From contig JAQCYU010000001.1 of NCBI GenBank assembly GCA_027682925.1, forward strand, positions 1 through 64,000: DNA of 64,000 nt, written 5' to 3'. A model generated the notes under the pieces. It was given only the letters and a program-made list of their open reading frames with translations. It did not search any database and was not told the DNA's origin. This DNA is from Coriobacteriaceae bacterium AF45-21 (GTDB lineage: Bacteria; Actinomycetota; Coriobacteriia; Coriobacteriales; Coriobacteriaceae). The position numbers and the translations under genes are program-made. Positions 47,268-56,221 of the stretch are shown here, in pieces. Every line of letters starts with the position of its first letter. Positions within the stretch are counted from its first letter, which is position 1.

Positions 47268-48431
47268 CTAATACAGGCCCGCCTCGCGAATGGCCTCGAC
47301 AGCCAAAGCAATCTGATCGGGCGGCAGGACCAGCGCCATGCGCACGTGTCCCTCGCCCGAAGGACCAAAGCTCGCGCCCGGCGTCACCACAACGCCGGCC
47401 TTCTCCATAAGCTCCTCGCAAAACGCCATGGAATCGGTGCGACCACCGGGAAGCTTGGCCCACACAAACATAGAGCCATGCGCGTTGGGACGCTCCCAGC
47501 CCAAGTTCTCAAGACCGTCGCACAGGGCATCACGGCGCTCCTGGTACTTCAGACGCTGCGCCTCGACCTCATCGCGCGGACCGTTCAGACAGGCGATAGC
47601 AGCCTTCTGGATCGGGAAGAACATGCCAAAGTCGATCTGGCCGCGCAGTTTGGCAAAGGCAGAGACCACATCCTCGCGGCCGACCAAAAAGCCGATGCGG
47701 GCACCAGTGACGTTAAACGACTTGGAGAGCGAGAAAAACTCCACGCCCACCTCGAGCGCACCGGGATACTGCAAGAAGCTGCCGCCCGGCTCACCGTCAA
47801 ACACGATATCGGAGTATGCATTGTCGTGAACGATGAGCAGGTCGTGCTCGCGGGCAAAAGCGATGATCTCCTCGTAGACCTCGGGCGTGCCCACCGAGCC
47901 CACCGGGTTGGCGGGCAGCGACACGATCATATACTTGGCACGATCGGCCACCTCGGGATCGATACCCGCCACATAGGGCAGGTAATTATGCTCGGCGACC
48001 AACGGATAGTACTCGAGCTTGGCATCGGCAATCTTGGCACCCGCCTCAAAGACCGGGTAGCACGGATCGGGAACCAGGATGGTGTCACCCGGATCGAGCA
48101 GGGCCAGGCCCAAATGGCCCACGCCCTCCTGCGTGCCGTTGCACGACTGCACCATGGACGGTGTAATGCCCGAAACGCCAAAGCGACGCTCATAGTAATC
48201 GCATACGGCCTGCTTGAGTTCGGGCAGGTCGCGCAAGGCGTACTTCCACATCTCGGGATCCTGGGCTGCTTGTGTGAGCGCCTCGACCACGTGGCCGTAC
48301 GGCTTAAAGTCGGGCGTGCCCACGCTCATGTTGTAAATGGTCTTGCCCTGAGCCTTCAGCGCGAGCAGCTTGTTGTTGAGCGAGGCGAAGACCTCCGCGC
48401 CAAAGCGGTCGAGACGCTGCGATACCTGCAT
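47268..48431 (-). CDS. Class I/II PLP aminotransferase
   Basis: A 387-residue fold-type I aminotransferase. MSVGTPDFKPYGHVVEAL, SCNGTQEGVGHLGLALLDPG and LPANPVGSVGTPEVYEE are family blocks, and FFSLSKSFNVTGARIGFLVG holds the PLP lysine. Sequence style is nearest to the LL-diaminopimelate/aspartate aminotransferase-like group, so an amino-donor role in lysine or alanine metabolism is plausible but not certain. The start at ATG 48431 has GGAAGG upstream. A hairpin with T-run ends 19 bases before the start. Confidence 0.87.
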   Translation of the reverse strand: MQVSQRLDRFGAEVFASLNNKLLALKAQGKTIYNMSVGTPDFKPYGHVVEALTQAAQDPEMWKYALRDLPELKQAVCDYYERRFGVSGITPSMVQSCNGTQEGVGHLGLALLDPGDTILVPDPCYPVFEAGAKIADAKLEYYPLVAEHNYLPYVAGIDPEVADRAKYMIVSLPANPVGSVGTPEVYEEIIAFAREHDLLIVHDNAYSDIVFDGEPGGSFLQYPGALEVGVEFFSLSKSFNVTGARIGFLVGREDVVSAFAKLRGQIDFGMFFPIQKAAIACLNGPRDEVEAQRLKYQERRDALCDGLENLGWERPNAHGSMFVWAKLPGGRTDSMAFCEELMEKAGVVVTPGASFGPSGEGHVRMALVLPPDQIALAVEAIREAGLY

Positions 48432-48449
48432 GGTGCCACCTTCCGATAT

Positions 48450-48480
48450 AAAAAAGCGGCGCTCCGACAAGAGCGCCGCG
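48450..48480 (-). terminator. Terminator hairpin directly upstream of the aminotransferase start
   Basis: Reverse-strand stem gcggcgctc / gagcgccgc with a TTTTTT run that ends about 20 bases before the start codon. It could terminate nadE transcription or act as an attenuator, because little room remains for a promoter behind it. Confidence 0.7.
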
Positions 48481-48548
48481 CGATACGGGCCATCAGATTG
48501 CAAAAGTGTAACGCTTGCAACCCCCGTATTGGTTCAATTTAGCCAACC

Positions 48549-50549
48549 TTAGTCAACTGGATTGAGCGCGTCGATCTGCGCAAGCCACAGACGCGAGCTG
48601 GCGTCACTCGGCATACGCCAATCGCCGCGCGGGCTGAGCGTCACCGAACCAACCTTGGGGCCATCGGGCAGGCAGCTGCGCTTAAACTGCTGGGCAAAGA
48701 AGCGACGATAGAACGTACGCAGCCACGTGTGGACGGTCTTGGCGTCGTAGACACCCTCGAAACTCTTGAGCGCCATGCGGTAGATCTTGCCCGGCTCAAA
48801 GCCAAAACGCAGCAAGTAGTAGAGGAAGTAGTCGTGCAACTCGTACGGGCCCACCAAATCCTCAGTCTTCTGCGCAATCTCGCCGTCGCCCGTGGGCGGC
48901 AGAAGCTCGGGGGACACCGGCGTGTCGAGGATATCGAGCAAAACCTCGGCAATACGCCCGCCAAAGACATCAGCCGCATAACGCACCAAGTGACGCACGA
49001 GTGTCTTGGGCACGCTCGCGTTGACGGCGTACATGCTCATGTGGTCGCCGTTATAGGTAGCCCAGCCGAGCGCCAGCTCCGACAGGTCGCCCGTGCCGAT
49101 GACAAAACCGCCAGCCTGGTTGGCCAGATCCATCAGAATCTGCGTACGCTCGCGGGCCTGGCTGTTCTCGTAGGTCACGTCCTGCACGGTCGGATCGTGC
49201 TCAATGTCCTTGAAGTGCTGCTCCACAGCCGCGTGGATCGAAACCTCGCGGAAGCTCACGCCCAGGTCGCGAGCGAGCGACTCGGCATTCGACTTAGTGC
49301 GATGCGTCGTGCCAAAGCCAGGCATGGAAACCGCCGTGATACCCGTGCGCGGCAGCCCCAGCGCATCGAAGGCACGCACGGTCACAAGCAGCGCCAGCGT
49401 GGAGTCCAGACCGCCTGAAAGACCGATGACAGCCGCCTTGGTACCCGTATGGGCAAGACGGGTCTTGAGGCCCGCGGTCTGCAGGTCGAGGATGGTCTCG
49501 CAACGCTCGGCCAGGTCACCATGGTCGGCCGGAACAAAGGGTGCGCGGGGGAAGACACGGTCGATGCCGAGTGCATCGCGCAGGACAGGCTCTTCGGCCA
49601 ACACGCCCTCAAAAGAGAACTCAACGGTCGTGGCCTCCGGCGCATCGTCCGCGCGCGTCCACGTCGTCGAGCGACGGCGCTCGGCAACCAGACGATCGAG
49701 GTCGACATCGGCAACCGCCATGTCGCAGGTAAGCAGTTTGGTGGCGGCCAGCTTAGAGCCGTTTTCGTAGATCAGGTTCTCGCCCGCAAAGACCATGTCG
49801 GTCGTAGATTCGCCCTCACTCGCATCCGCGTAGGCATAGGCGCAGTACAGGCGCGCACTCTGGTTGGAGATGAGGCTGCGGCGGTAATCCGCCTTGCCGA
49901 TAATCTCGTCCGAGGCCGACGGGTTGAGGATCACCGTCGCGCCAGCAAGCGCCATCTCGGTCGAGGGGGGCGCCGGTACCCACAGGTCCTCGCACACCTC
50001 GACACCCAGCACCAGATCCTCGGCACCTTCATCGCAGCAGCGGTAGACAAGCTCCGAGCCAAGCGGCACCGGACCCTGACCAGCAAATTCAATCCACACG
50101 GGATCGGCCGGCGCCGGAGCAAACCAGCGGCGCTCATAAAACTCTCCGTAGTTGGGCAAGTACTTTTTGGCCGTAAGGCCCAAAAGCTCGCCCGCACAGC
50201 ACACGGCGGCGCAATTGTAGATGTTTTCGGCCACCGCGACGGGAAGACCGATGGTAAAGACGACCGGCAACTCACGGGTTTCATCGAGGATATGCACCAG
50301 AGCAGCCTCGCAGACATGCAGCAGTGTGCGATTATGGAACAGGTCGGCCGCGGTATAGCCGGTCAGGTTAAGCTCGGGCAGCACCAGAGCATGAACGCCG
50401 CGCTCGGCAGCATCGCGAACAGCCGCCAGCGCAACCTCGACATTGCCCTCGACATCGGCGACGCGAATCTGCGGCGACGCCGCCGCCACACGCAAAAAGC
50501 CATCGTTCTTATTAGCCGAAACGCAGCATTGCCTTGTTGATCTGGACAC
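48549..50549 (-). CDS. nadE: Glutamine-dependent NAD+ synthetase
   Basis: Makes NAD from deamido-NAD, ATP and glutamine. The N-terminal nitrilase-type glutaminase domain (about 1-290) has LVLPELNLTGYTAADLF (Glu), KKYLPNYGEFYERRWF (Lys) and LVLGVEVCEDLWVP (Cys). The synthetase domain follows with the PP-loop VIGLSGGLDSTLALL, ITAVSMPGFGTT and GTGDLSELALGWATYNGDHM. It has 666 residues. The start is GTG 50549, after AAGGGG. Confidence 0.95.
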   Translation of the reverse strand: MSRSTRQCCVSANKNDGFLRVAAASPQIRVADVEGNVEVALAAVRDAAERGVHALVLPELNLTGYTAADLFHNRTLLHVCEAALVHILDETRELPVVFTIGLPVAVAENIYNCAAVCCAGELLGLTAKKYLPNYGEFYERRWFAPAPADPVWIEFAGQGPVPLGSELVYRCCDEGAEDLVLGVEVCEDLWVPAPPSTEMALAGATVILNPSASDEIIGKADYRRSLISNQSARLYCAYAYADASEGESTTDMVFAGENLIYENGSKLAATKLLTCDMAVADVDLDRLVAERRRSTTWTRADDAPEATTVEFSFEGVLAEEPVLRDALGIDRVFPRAPFVPADHGDLAERCETILDLQTAGLKTRLAHTGTKAAVIGLSGGLDSTLALLVTVRAFDALGLPRTGITAVSMPGFGTTHRTKSNAESLARDLGVSFREVSIHAAVEQHFKDIEHDPTVQDVTYENSQARERTQILMDLANQAGGFVIGTGDLSELALGWATYNGDHMSMYAVNASVPKTLVRHLVRYAADVFGGRIAEVLLDILDTPVSPELLPPTGDGEIAQKTEDLVGPYELHDYFLYYLLRFGFEPGKIYRMALKSFEGVYDAKTVHTWLRTFYRRFFAQQFKRSCLPDGPKVGSVTLSPRGDWRMPSDASSRLWLAQIDALNPVD

Positions 50550-50678
50550 TGGAGGCCCCTTCTACCCTGAGATTCAGTCTAACGGACGTTCACATATCTC
50601 TAACTAGCCAAAGCAACCTCCCAGTTTACTGAGACGCCAACCTGTGCTAAGAGCATGTATTCCAAAAATATCTTTAAT

Positions 50679-50713
50679 TAAAAAAGGAGAAATCGATAAT
50701 CGACTTCTCCTTT
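50679..50713 (-). terminator. Terminator of the AT-rich island operon
   Basis: Reverse-strand stem aaaggagaa / ttctccttt with a palindromic loop tcgattatcga and a following T-run. It lies 25 bases past the stop of the 36-residue peptide gene. Confidence 0.85.
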
Positions 50714-50737
50714 AAGCGAGGCAAGTAAATTCCGAAA

Positions 50738-50848
50738 CTAATGGCAGAATTTATCCATGTAGTCCTCAAAGTCGAACACTTCTACCACGACGCCCTCTTC
50801 CTGAGACTCTTTCAGTTGCTCCAAGAGATCTTTGTTAATAACGTCCAT
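50738..50848 (-). CDS. 36-residue acidic peptide, candidate RiPP precursor
   Basis: The reverse-strand ATG at 50848 follows GAGGAGG by eight bases. It encodes 36 residues starting MDVINKDLLEQLKESQEEG and ending EVFDFEDYMDKFCH. The first half is a helical, leader-like stretch. The second half has alternating aromatic and acidic residues (F, F, Y, F) and a penultimate Cys. It starts 14 bases after the radical SAM stop and is followed by a terminator, so it is the last gene of the operon. Precursor status is inferred from size, place and partner enzyme; a small regulator is an alternative. Confidence 0.65.
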   Translation of the reverse strand: MDVINKDLLEQLKESQEEGVVVEVFDFEDYMDKFCH

Positions 50849-50861
50849 GTAGAAACCTCCT

Positions 50862-53183
50862 CTATCTAATCAATTGTAGTATATCTGCTTTCATGCAATT
50901 ATCAACCAACTTGTTTAATTGCTCCTCGCTTGCCGATAGTCCCTCTTTTTTCAAAATGTCGCACACCTCGTTCTTAGTAATCGGCTTTTCAAACAACGAA
51001 AGCAAAGCGAACGAAAAATCATTAACCGCACACATTCTATGGGTGGCACAACTCAGCAGCACTCTTAACCCCTCTTTTGAGCGTCCGACTTCTTTAACAA
51101 ACGAACTTTTAACCAATTGAAAACCATTATCGTGCATTACATAATCGGCATCGATATTTGTATTCAGCAATCCATAATGCAACAGTTCTTCTATCGCCCT
51201 TGTCAGCTCGAGGTCGCCCTGATCAAGAATAAGAGAAATGCTACAATCGGCCTCCAATAAACGGGCCAACTTAAGGTATACCAACTGGGAAACAGCATAG
51301 ACATGATGGTATTCAGAATTATAGAAGTAGGCAAATGGCTCAACGAGCACGACAGAGGTCTTGGAATCCAGCCAGATTCGATCAGCTGGATTTAGACTAG
51401 TTAGCCGTCGCTTTACTTTGGTCAAATGTCCCTTATACCTGACAGCGTGAATAGAATCTAGGATCCAGGTCACCTCTGAAATATGAAGGCGCTGGGGCAA
51501 GTCAATTGTGTCGCTACCGTTTATGACCTCTTGCATATAAAAATCAATATGATGCTCATCAGATAAGGATTTTGCTTCATTTAAAGTTAAACCAGTGCCT
51601 GAAACATAATCCACTTCGAGGCGCAAATCCTCATATTGGGACTTCGGCATTACAGAGACACCATACTTATCGGGATGATTCCAAACATCCGACCCCATAA
51701 CGAGACCAAAATTCGTAAATCCTCTCGTGGAATATGGAACACCACATACCTGTTTTGAATAATTCAAAACATTCTCTGTATAAGCTAAGGTGTTCAGAGC
51801 CTCTTCTTTAGTTTCGGTCGGAAAGCCAATCATAAAAAATAGATGAACAGGAATACCCGCATTGAGACAATCATGGATATTGCGATCAATCCAATCAACT
51901 CTCGTGTTCTTCTTCATTAGATCAAGAACTCTTTGGTTGTATGACTCGAGGCCAAACTGAATCTGCCTACATCCACTTTGGTATATCTTGTTAAAAACTT
52001 CTGTACTTAGGGTTGGAGAGAACCTCGTTTCTCCATGCCAGAAAAACGTTTTTCCCGATGCGTTTATTTCATCCGCGAGTTGCTCCATTCTTTTGCCTTC
52101 GAATGTTTCATCCACAAAAGAGAAAACTCTCGTGCCGTATTTTTCATTTAACCGACACATTATTTCAAATACTCTCGATATAGGCATCTTTCGGTAACAA
52201 CCACCGGTAGCACCGGGAATGGTGCAGAAGGCGCAATGATTAAAACACTGCCTAGAGGAATAAACCGGCAATATTAACTCAGGCATGAAGTATTTAGAAA
52301 GGGCGAAGCCATCGAAATCGGGAACTGTATCGTTGATAAATGTTTGCTCAATCCGATGGTTTTTATATATCTTTCCACCTTTAGCATGGCAAAGGTTTGG
52401 AACACAGTCGAGATTGTCATCACCAGAGTCAAGAGCCTCAAGAAGACGTGCAAGCGGCTCTTCGCCGTCATACATCATTATCGAATCAATGTATTCAAAA
52501 AAGGGATGCCATTCTTTCATGCAGTCATCTGCTAAACGAGTAATGTAATTGCCGCCCAATGAGACGTGTTTAACAGATGGACATTCTTCCTTAATCAGTT
52601 TCGCTAACGTAACTGCAGAAATCAATTGGAAACAGCCGCTCACCGAAATCCCAATAAACTCGATTTTTTCCCTCTGAATACGCTTAAGAAAGGCAGTTTC
52701 ATAGAAGGAAATAAACGGATTATGCAAGGTATCTGCAAGCGATTTCATTATTTCTGGTGTCGAATAATAATCATAGGGCAGATCTATGGAGTTGAACGTG
52801 TATTTAACTCCATATGAGACGTGATTTATGATATAGAGTGCATTTCTAAAAATGTTTTCAGCATATTGTCTTTCTTTTAGATTAAAGTATCTCTTCGATC
52901 TGAAAATATCTTTTGCCTCGTCAACATTAAGTGCCGACTTTTGTATCAACTCGATTGTTAATTGAACATTCGAACTAAACGAATCCTTTGATTCCCGATA
53001 CCTTTTTCAGCACTCTTCGACATGTCTAAAAGATAGGAGGTCATCGTAAAATTCCACGTTTAAGTCAACAATGTCAACTTTGTATTGTTCAACCTCTTGA
53101 AGATATGACTTCAAAACAGGCAAGGCAAGATACGGCCCCACTGGACTCCATCCTGGGGGAAATACTAAAAGCGTTTTAGGCAT
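50862..53183 (-). CDS. B12-binding-type radical SAM enzyme with an in-frame TGA
   Basis: Read from ATG 53183 the frame encodes 774 codons, with a TGA at codon 59 (53007-53009, between VEEC and KRYRES). The N-terminal segment MPKTLLVFPPGWSPVGPYLA and EFIGISVSGCFQLISAV, with HVSLGGNYITRL, form the cobalamin-binding-like region. The cluster Cys are in RQCFNHCAFC (codons 313, 317 and 320), followed by FSFVDETFEGKRM, FWHGETRFSPTLS and QIQFGLESYNQRVLDLMKK. After residue 620, two winged-helix-like parts (SQLVYLKLARLLEADCSISL and FSFALLSLFEKPITKNEVCD) recall PqqD/RRE peptide-binding domains. It is AT-rich and starts 7 bases after the exporter stop. A TTG at 52949 could start a shorter 695-residue form. 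Confidence 0.8.
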
Positions 53184-53190
53184 ATCAACG

Positions 53191-54375
53191 TCACATCTTT
53201 CGCAAATAATTCAATTGAAACACAACTACCATCATAATTGAAAATACACCAAGTCCTGTAACGAGAATTGAGAACATCGCGATGCTCGTGAACAGCGAAA
53301 CAAGAAGTGTTGAAATAACAACAGCAACCGATTGCAAAGACTCCCTAATTGAAAACAGGCTTATCGATTCAGATCCGTCTCTCGCCAAATCCTGCAGCGA
53401 TGTTATGAGAAGCACATCTTGAATGGCGTTTCCGGCACCGACGATAAAAAGGAAAATAAACGATATCCCAGACGCATAGCGATAGCCAAACGCCAGATAC
53501 GCACCGAGCGCAAGATACGTCACAAAACAATATGATTTAACGCAATCGGAACCACTGATTAAACGACCATATATTGTATTTCCGAACAACAGTCCGATTG
53601 TAAGACTACTCTGAAGGAATCCGTATTGTATCGATGACGAGTCAAATTGCAATTGCGCTATAGCTGGCAAAAGAGAATTCAGAGAGCCGAATGCCACGCC
53701 ACTAGAAATATCGATTAATAGGAAACCAATTGCCAAGTGCTTCGCGCTAAGATCACTAAATGCAGTCCTGTTTTTTTCATTTTTGCTTATTCCCTCTTTA
53801 TCATTAACCTCGATAATCGACGGAACATCTCGCAGCAACCAGAACGACGCGGCAAAAGAAAGCGCGTCTAATGCAAGAACAGCCTCCGCCCCAAATTGAG
53901 CGACAACAAAACCGCCGGCAACTGGCCCCAGAACCATCATCAAATTCTGCAGGAACCCAAACGAATTATTAATTACGTCGCGATTGATACTATTCGTATT
54001 GGCTCTTAACAACGAGTAAAAGCAGGGCATTTCTACCGTTCGGCAAAGCGATACCGCGCACGTAATAGCAAACATACTCCATTTACTATCAACAAAAATA
54101 TAGCAAACGAATAATCCCGCGCGAATTAAGTCTGCCAATCTCATGGCCTGCAGTGTCCCGATACCCATCTTCTGAGGCAGCTGCGCGAGCGCAACTGAAA
54201 ACAGAGAGGGGGCAAATCTGCAGCAGACCATCAAAGCAGTTGCAGAAACATCGTGAGTTACCTCGTAAATCAGCATTGGCAAAGCAATATTCGCACACCA
54301 ATTGCCTATTTCGCTTATCCCTCTAGCAATATATAGGACCCGAACCGGACGGCTAGCTCTCAATACCGTGAACAT
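53191..54375 (-). CDS. MFS exporter of the AT-rich island
   Basis: A twelve-helix permease of 394 residues of the kind often placed beside small-molecule or peptide synthesis genes. GISEIGNWCANIALPMLIYEV, given here as GISEIGNWCANI and ALPMLIYEV, is the first loop and helix, and NNSFGFLQNLMMVLGPVAGG is helix 5. Codon use is AT-rich, like its neighbours. The start (ATG 54375 or GTG 54378) overlaps the end of the regulator gene by about 23 bases, and its stop is 7 bases before the radical SAM start, so all three are tightly coupled. Export of a modified peptide is the natural hypothesis. Confidence 0.83.
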   Translation of the reverse strand: MFTVLRASRPVRVLYIARGISEIGNWCANIALPMLIYEVTHDVSATALMVCCRFAPSLFSVALAQLPQKMGIGTLQAMRLADLIRAGLFVCYIFVDSKWSMFAITCAVSLCRTVEMPCFYSLLRANTNSINRDVINNSFGFLQNLMMVLGPVAGGFVVAQFGAEAVLALDALSFAASFWLLRDVPSIIEVNDKEGISKNEKNRTAFSDLSAKHLAIGFLLIDISSGVAFGSLNSLLPAIAQLQFDSSSIQYGFLQSSLTIGLLFGNTIYGRLISGSDCVKSYCFVTYLALGAYLAFGYRYASGISFIFLFIVGAGNAIQDVLLITSLQDLARDGSESISLFSIRESLQSVAVVISTLLVSLFTSIAMFSILVTGLGVFSIMMVVVFQLNYLRKM

Positions 54376-54634
54376 CACGATTAACCTCGTATTTCAGGCC
54401 TCGTTCATCCCTTAATAGGAATCCATAATCAACCAAGTACCGCCTCAACACGGCATAATCAGGATAGAGCTGTGACAGCACACGATTAACCTGAAGCTCC
54501 GTATAACTTGTATTTAATTCAAAGAAAGAGACGGCCCATAGCAGCATGATTCTTTTATAGCTTTCCTTTTTTGGAATTGAAACCAGCTCGCCATTCTTGA
54601 GAAATCGTTTTTTAAAGTCTATTAGCTCATCCAT
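54353..54634 (-). CDS. DUF2087-type small regulator
   Basis: A 93-residue protein with the DUF2087 pattern: RIMLLWAVSFFELNTSYTEL, VNRVLSQLYPDYAVLRRYLV, then DYGFLLRDERGLKYEVN, a winged-helix-like module found alone or fused to ArsR-type domains. ATG 54634 follows GGAGG. It is the first gene of the island operon and may control it. Direct repeats ttcgaactaa lie upstream at 54708 and 54720. Confidence 0.78.
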   Translation of the reverse strand: MDELIDFKKRFLKNGELVSIPKKESYKRIMLLWAVSFFELNTSYTELQVNRVLSQLYPDYAVLRRYLVDYGFLLRDERGLKYEVNRDVHGIES

Positions 54635-54707
54635 TCACATCCTCCATTTCATACGCATCTAATACTAAAAATGCATACGCTTTAGGTCATCGCATTCAGC
54701 TTCTTTA

Positions 54708-54730
54708 TTCGAACTAAACTCGAACTAATC
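54708..54730. promoter_or_regulatory. Direct repeats upstream of the island operon
   Basis: ttcgaactaaac (54708-54719) and tcgaactaatc (54720-54730) repeat with a 12-base offset, 75-95 bases before the regulator start. A third identical ttcgaactaaac lies inside the radical SAM gene at 52969-52980. They could be operator half-sites. Confidence 0.4.
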
Positions 54731-54734
54731 TAAA

Positions 54735-54953
54735 TTATTTGCTCAGACACTCTTCGAAAGCTCGTTTTTCACTCTGAGTAAAATGCCCTTCCCAGTCAGT
54801 CCACGAACAGGAAGGCAACTCACAACGAGCGGAGTCGAAGCCCTCTGCCGTCGGTCGCTCAAAATGCACGATAACCTTTTCGATATCGCCATCTGTAATC
54901 AGGTCAGAATGAATGACCTCGGTTCCATCTTCGAATGTCATATACGGGTACAT
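54735..54953 (-). CDS. Small acidic protein of unknown function
   Basis: A 72-residue protein starting at ATG 54953, nine bases after GAGGTGG; the frame is open further upstream but without sense. It reads MYPYMTFEDGTEVIHSDLIT, then VIVHFERPTAEGFDSARCEL and a Trp-rich PSCSWTDWEGHF. The style resembles small conserved gut-bacterial proteins of the DUF6061 type (a guess). It precedes the island operon on the same strand but has ordinary codon use. Confidence 0.6.
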   Translation of the reverse strand: MYPYMTFEDGTEVIHSDLITDGDIEKVIVHFERPTAEGFDSARCELPSCSWTDWEGHFTQSEKRAFEECLSK

Positions 54954-55127
54954 CACGTAAACCACCTCGCAAACATAAATCCAGTTTAGCATCAAGCTAT
55001 TGCACCAAAGACAGCAGGCCCCCTTGATGAGTTGATGGTATCTGTTAAATGTCACGTACGATTCACATCTGGTGGGTACCCTGATGGCTACACGAAACGA
55101 AGCAGATTTACACCGGGAGGACCCCGT

Positions 55128-56081
55128 ATGGCAACCAAGTACACCGACGCGCCGCGCACGCGCGTCATGACACCGGCCGCGCTCAACAACGGCGTGCACG
55201 AGAACCATTCCATCGGACAGACCATGGCCATCGCGCCCAAAAAGGGCCTGTTCGATGACATTTCCATTCCCCAGATCATCGCCGGCGCCGCAGCTGCCGC
55301 CACGAGCGTGGCGCTTGCTTCAAAGATCGGCATTGCCGGCTCGGTGATTGGTGCCGCTGTGAGCTCAGTCATCACTGTTGTGTCCTCGCAGGTCTATCGC
55401 CACTTTATCTCCGCCAGCGCCGAAGCAATCAAGGGCACGCATGCCGCTGTCGACTACCCTACCGGCGCCTACGAGCCCGTTGAGCCCAATGTCGAGGAGC
55501 ACCTAGGTGGCGCCGCAACCACGCAGGAGATGCGCCAGGTTGCGGGACGCGCGACCACGGCGCGCGTCGCTCCCAACAGCCTGCGCGCCAAGGCGGCGGC
55601 TGAGCGCAGCCAGACGCAAAAGAAGGTCATCGTCTTCTCGATCGCTATCGCCATCGTCGCGGTCATCGCCTGCGCCGGCGCCATCCTTATCACCACTGCC
55701 GGTGAGGGTCTGGGCGAGCGTCCCGAGCCAATCCTGTCGTCGCGCACGACCGAGAGCGATGCAAATGGCAACACCCAGTCGCAGGATCAGCAGGCACAGA
55801 CGGACGATACGCAAGACAGTTCTACCTCTGCCAATTCGTCCTCGAACACCCAAAACCAATCGCAGGGCGTCGATTCCTCTGCGAACAACAGCGGCACGCA
55901 ATCCGGCACGACTGACTCAAGTCAAACGACTGACGGCTCTCAACCGAGCACGGGCGACCAGGCGAATGGCAATACACCGAGTACGGGATCTACCGACAAC
56001 AGCAACACCAACAGCTCGAGCGGAACCGCGTCCGGCACGGCATCTGACAGTTCAAGCCAAGGCGCGACATCGGGCAACTAG
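55128..56081 (+). CDS. Membrane protein with long Ser/Thr/Asn/Gln-rich outer tail
   Basis: A 317-residue protein. The N-terminal half contains a Gly/Ala-rich hydrophobic stretch (IIAGAAAAATSVALASKIGI, then AGSVIGAAVSSVITVVSSQV). After a basic region a strong transmembrane helix follows (VIVFSIAIAIVAVIACAGAI). The last 110 residues are almost entirely Ser, Thr, Asn, Gln, Gly and Asp, as in wall-spanning or glycosylated stalks. ATG 55128 has GGGAGG upstream. No catalytic domain is visible. Confidence 0.75.
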   Translation: MATKYTDAPRTRVMTPAALNNGVHENHSIGQTMAIAPKKGLFDDISIPQIIAGAAAAATSVALASKIGIAGSVIGAAVSSVITVVSSQVYRHFISASAEAIKGTHAAVDYPTGAYEPVEPNVEEHLGGAATTQEMRQVAGRATTARVAPNSLRAKAAAERSQTQKKVIVFSIAIAIVAVIACAGAILITTAGEGLGERPEPILSSRTTESDANGNTQSQDQQAQTDDTQDSSTSANSSSNTQNQSQGVDSSANNSGTQSGTTDSSQTTDGSQPSTGDQANGNTPSTGSTDNSNTNSSSGTASGTASDSSSQGATSGN

Positions 56082-56116
56082 GCACATTTGCCTCTCATAG
56101 ATAACCGACCTGTATA

Positions 56117-56150
56117 ACGGGCGCGAATCGACAGCGGTTCGCGCCCGTTT
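56117..56150 (+). terminator. Terminator after the Ser/Thr-rich membrane protein
   Basis: Stem acgggcgcgaa / ttcgcgcccgt followed by TTTG. Confidence 0.8.
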
Positions 56151-56221
56151 GCCTTGGGCGCCGCCATGGCGAGCGCCATGCGATGGTAAGATGCTTTACA
56201 TGTGTAAAGAGGAGATTTGCC

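Noticed and set aside
53007..53009. TGA as a selenocysteine codon in the radical SAM gene
   Set aside because: No SECIS-like hairpin is evident after it, selenocysteine is not expected at this place of the fold, and a Trp codon change explains it more simply.
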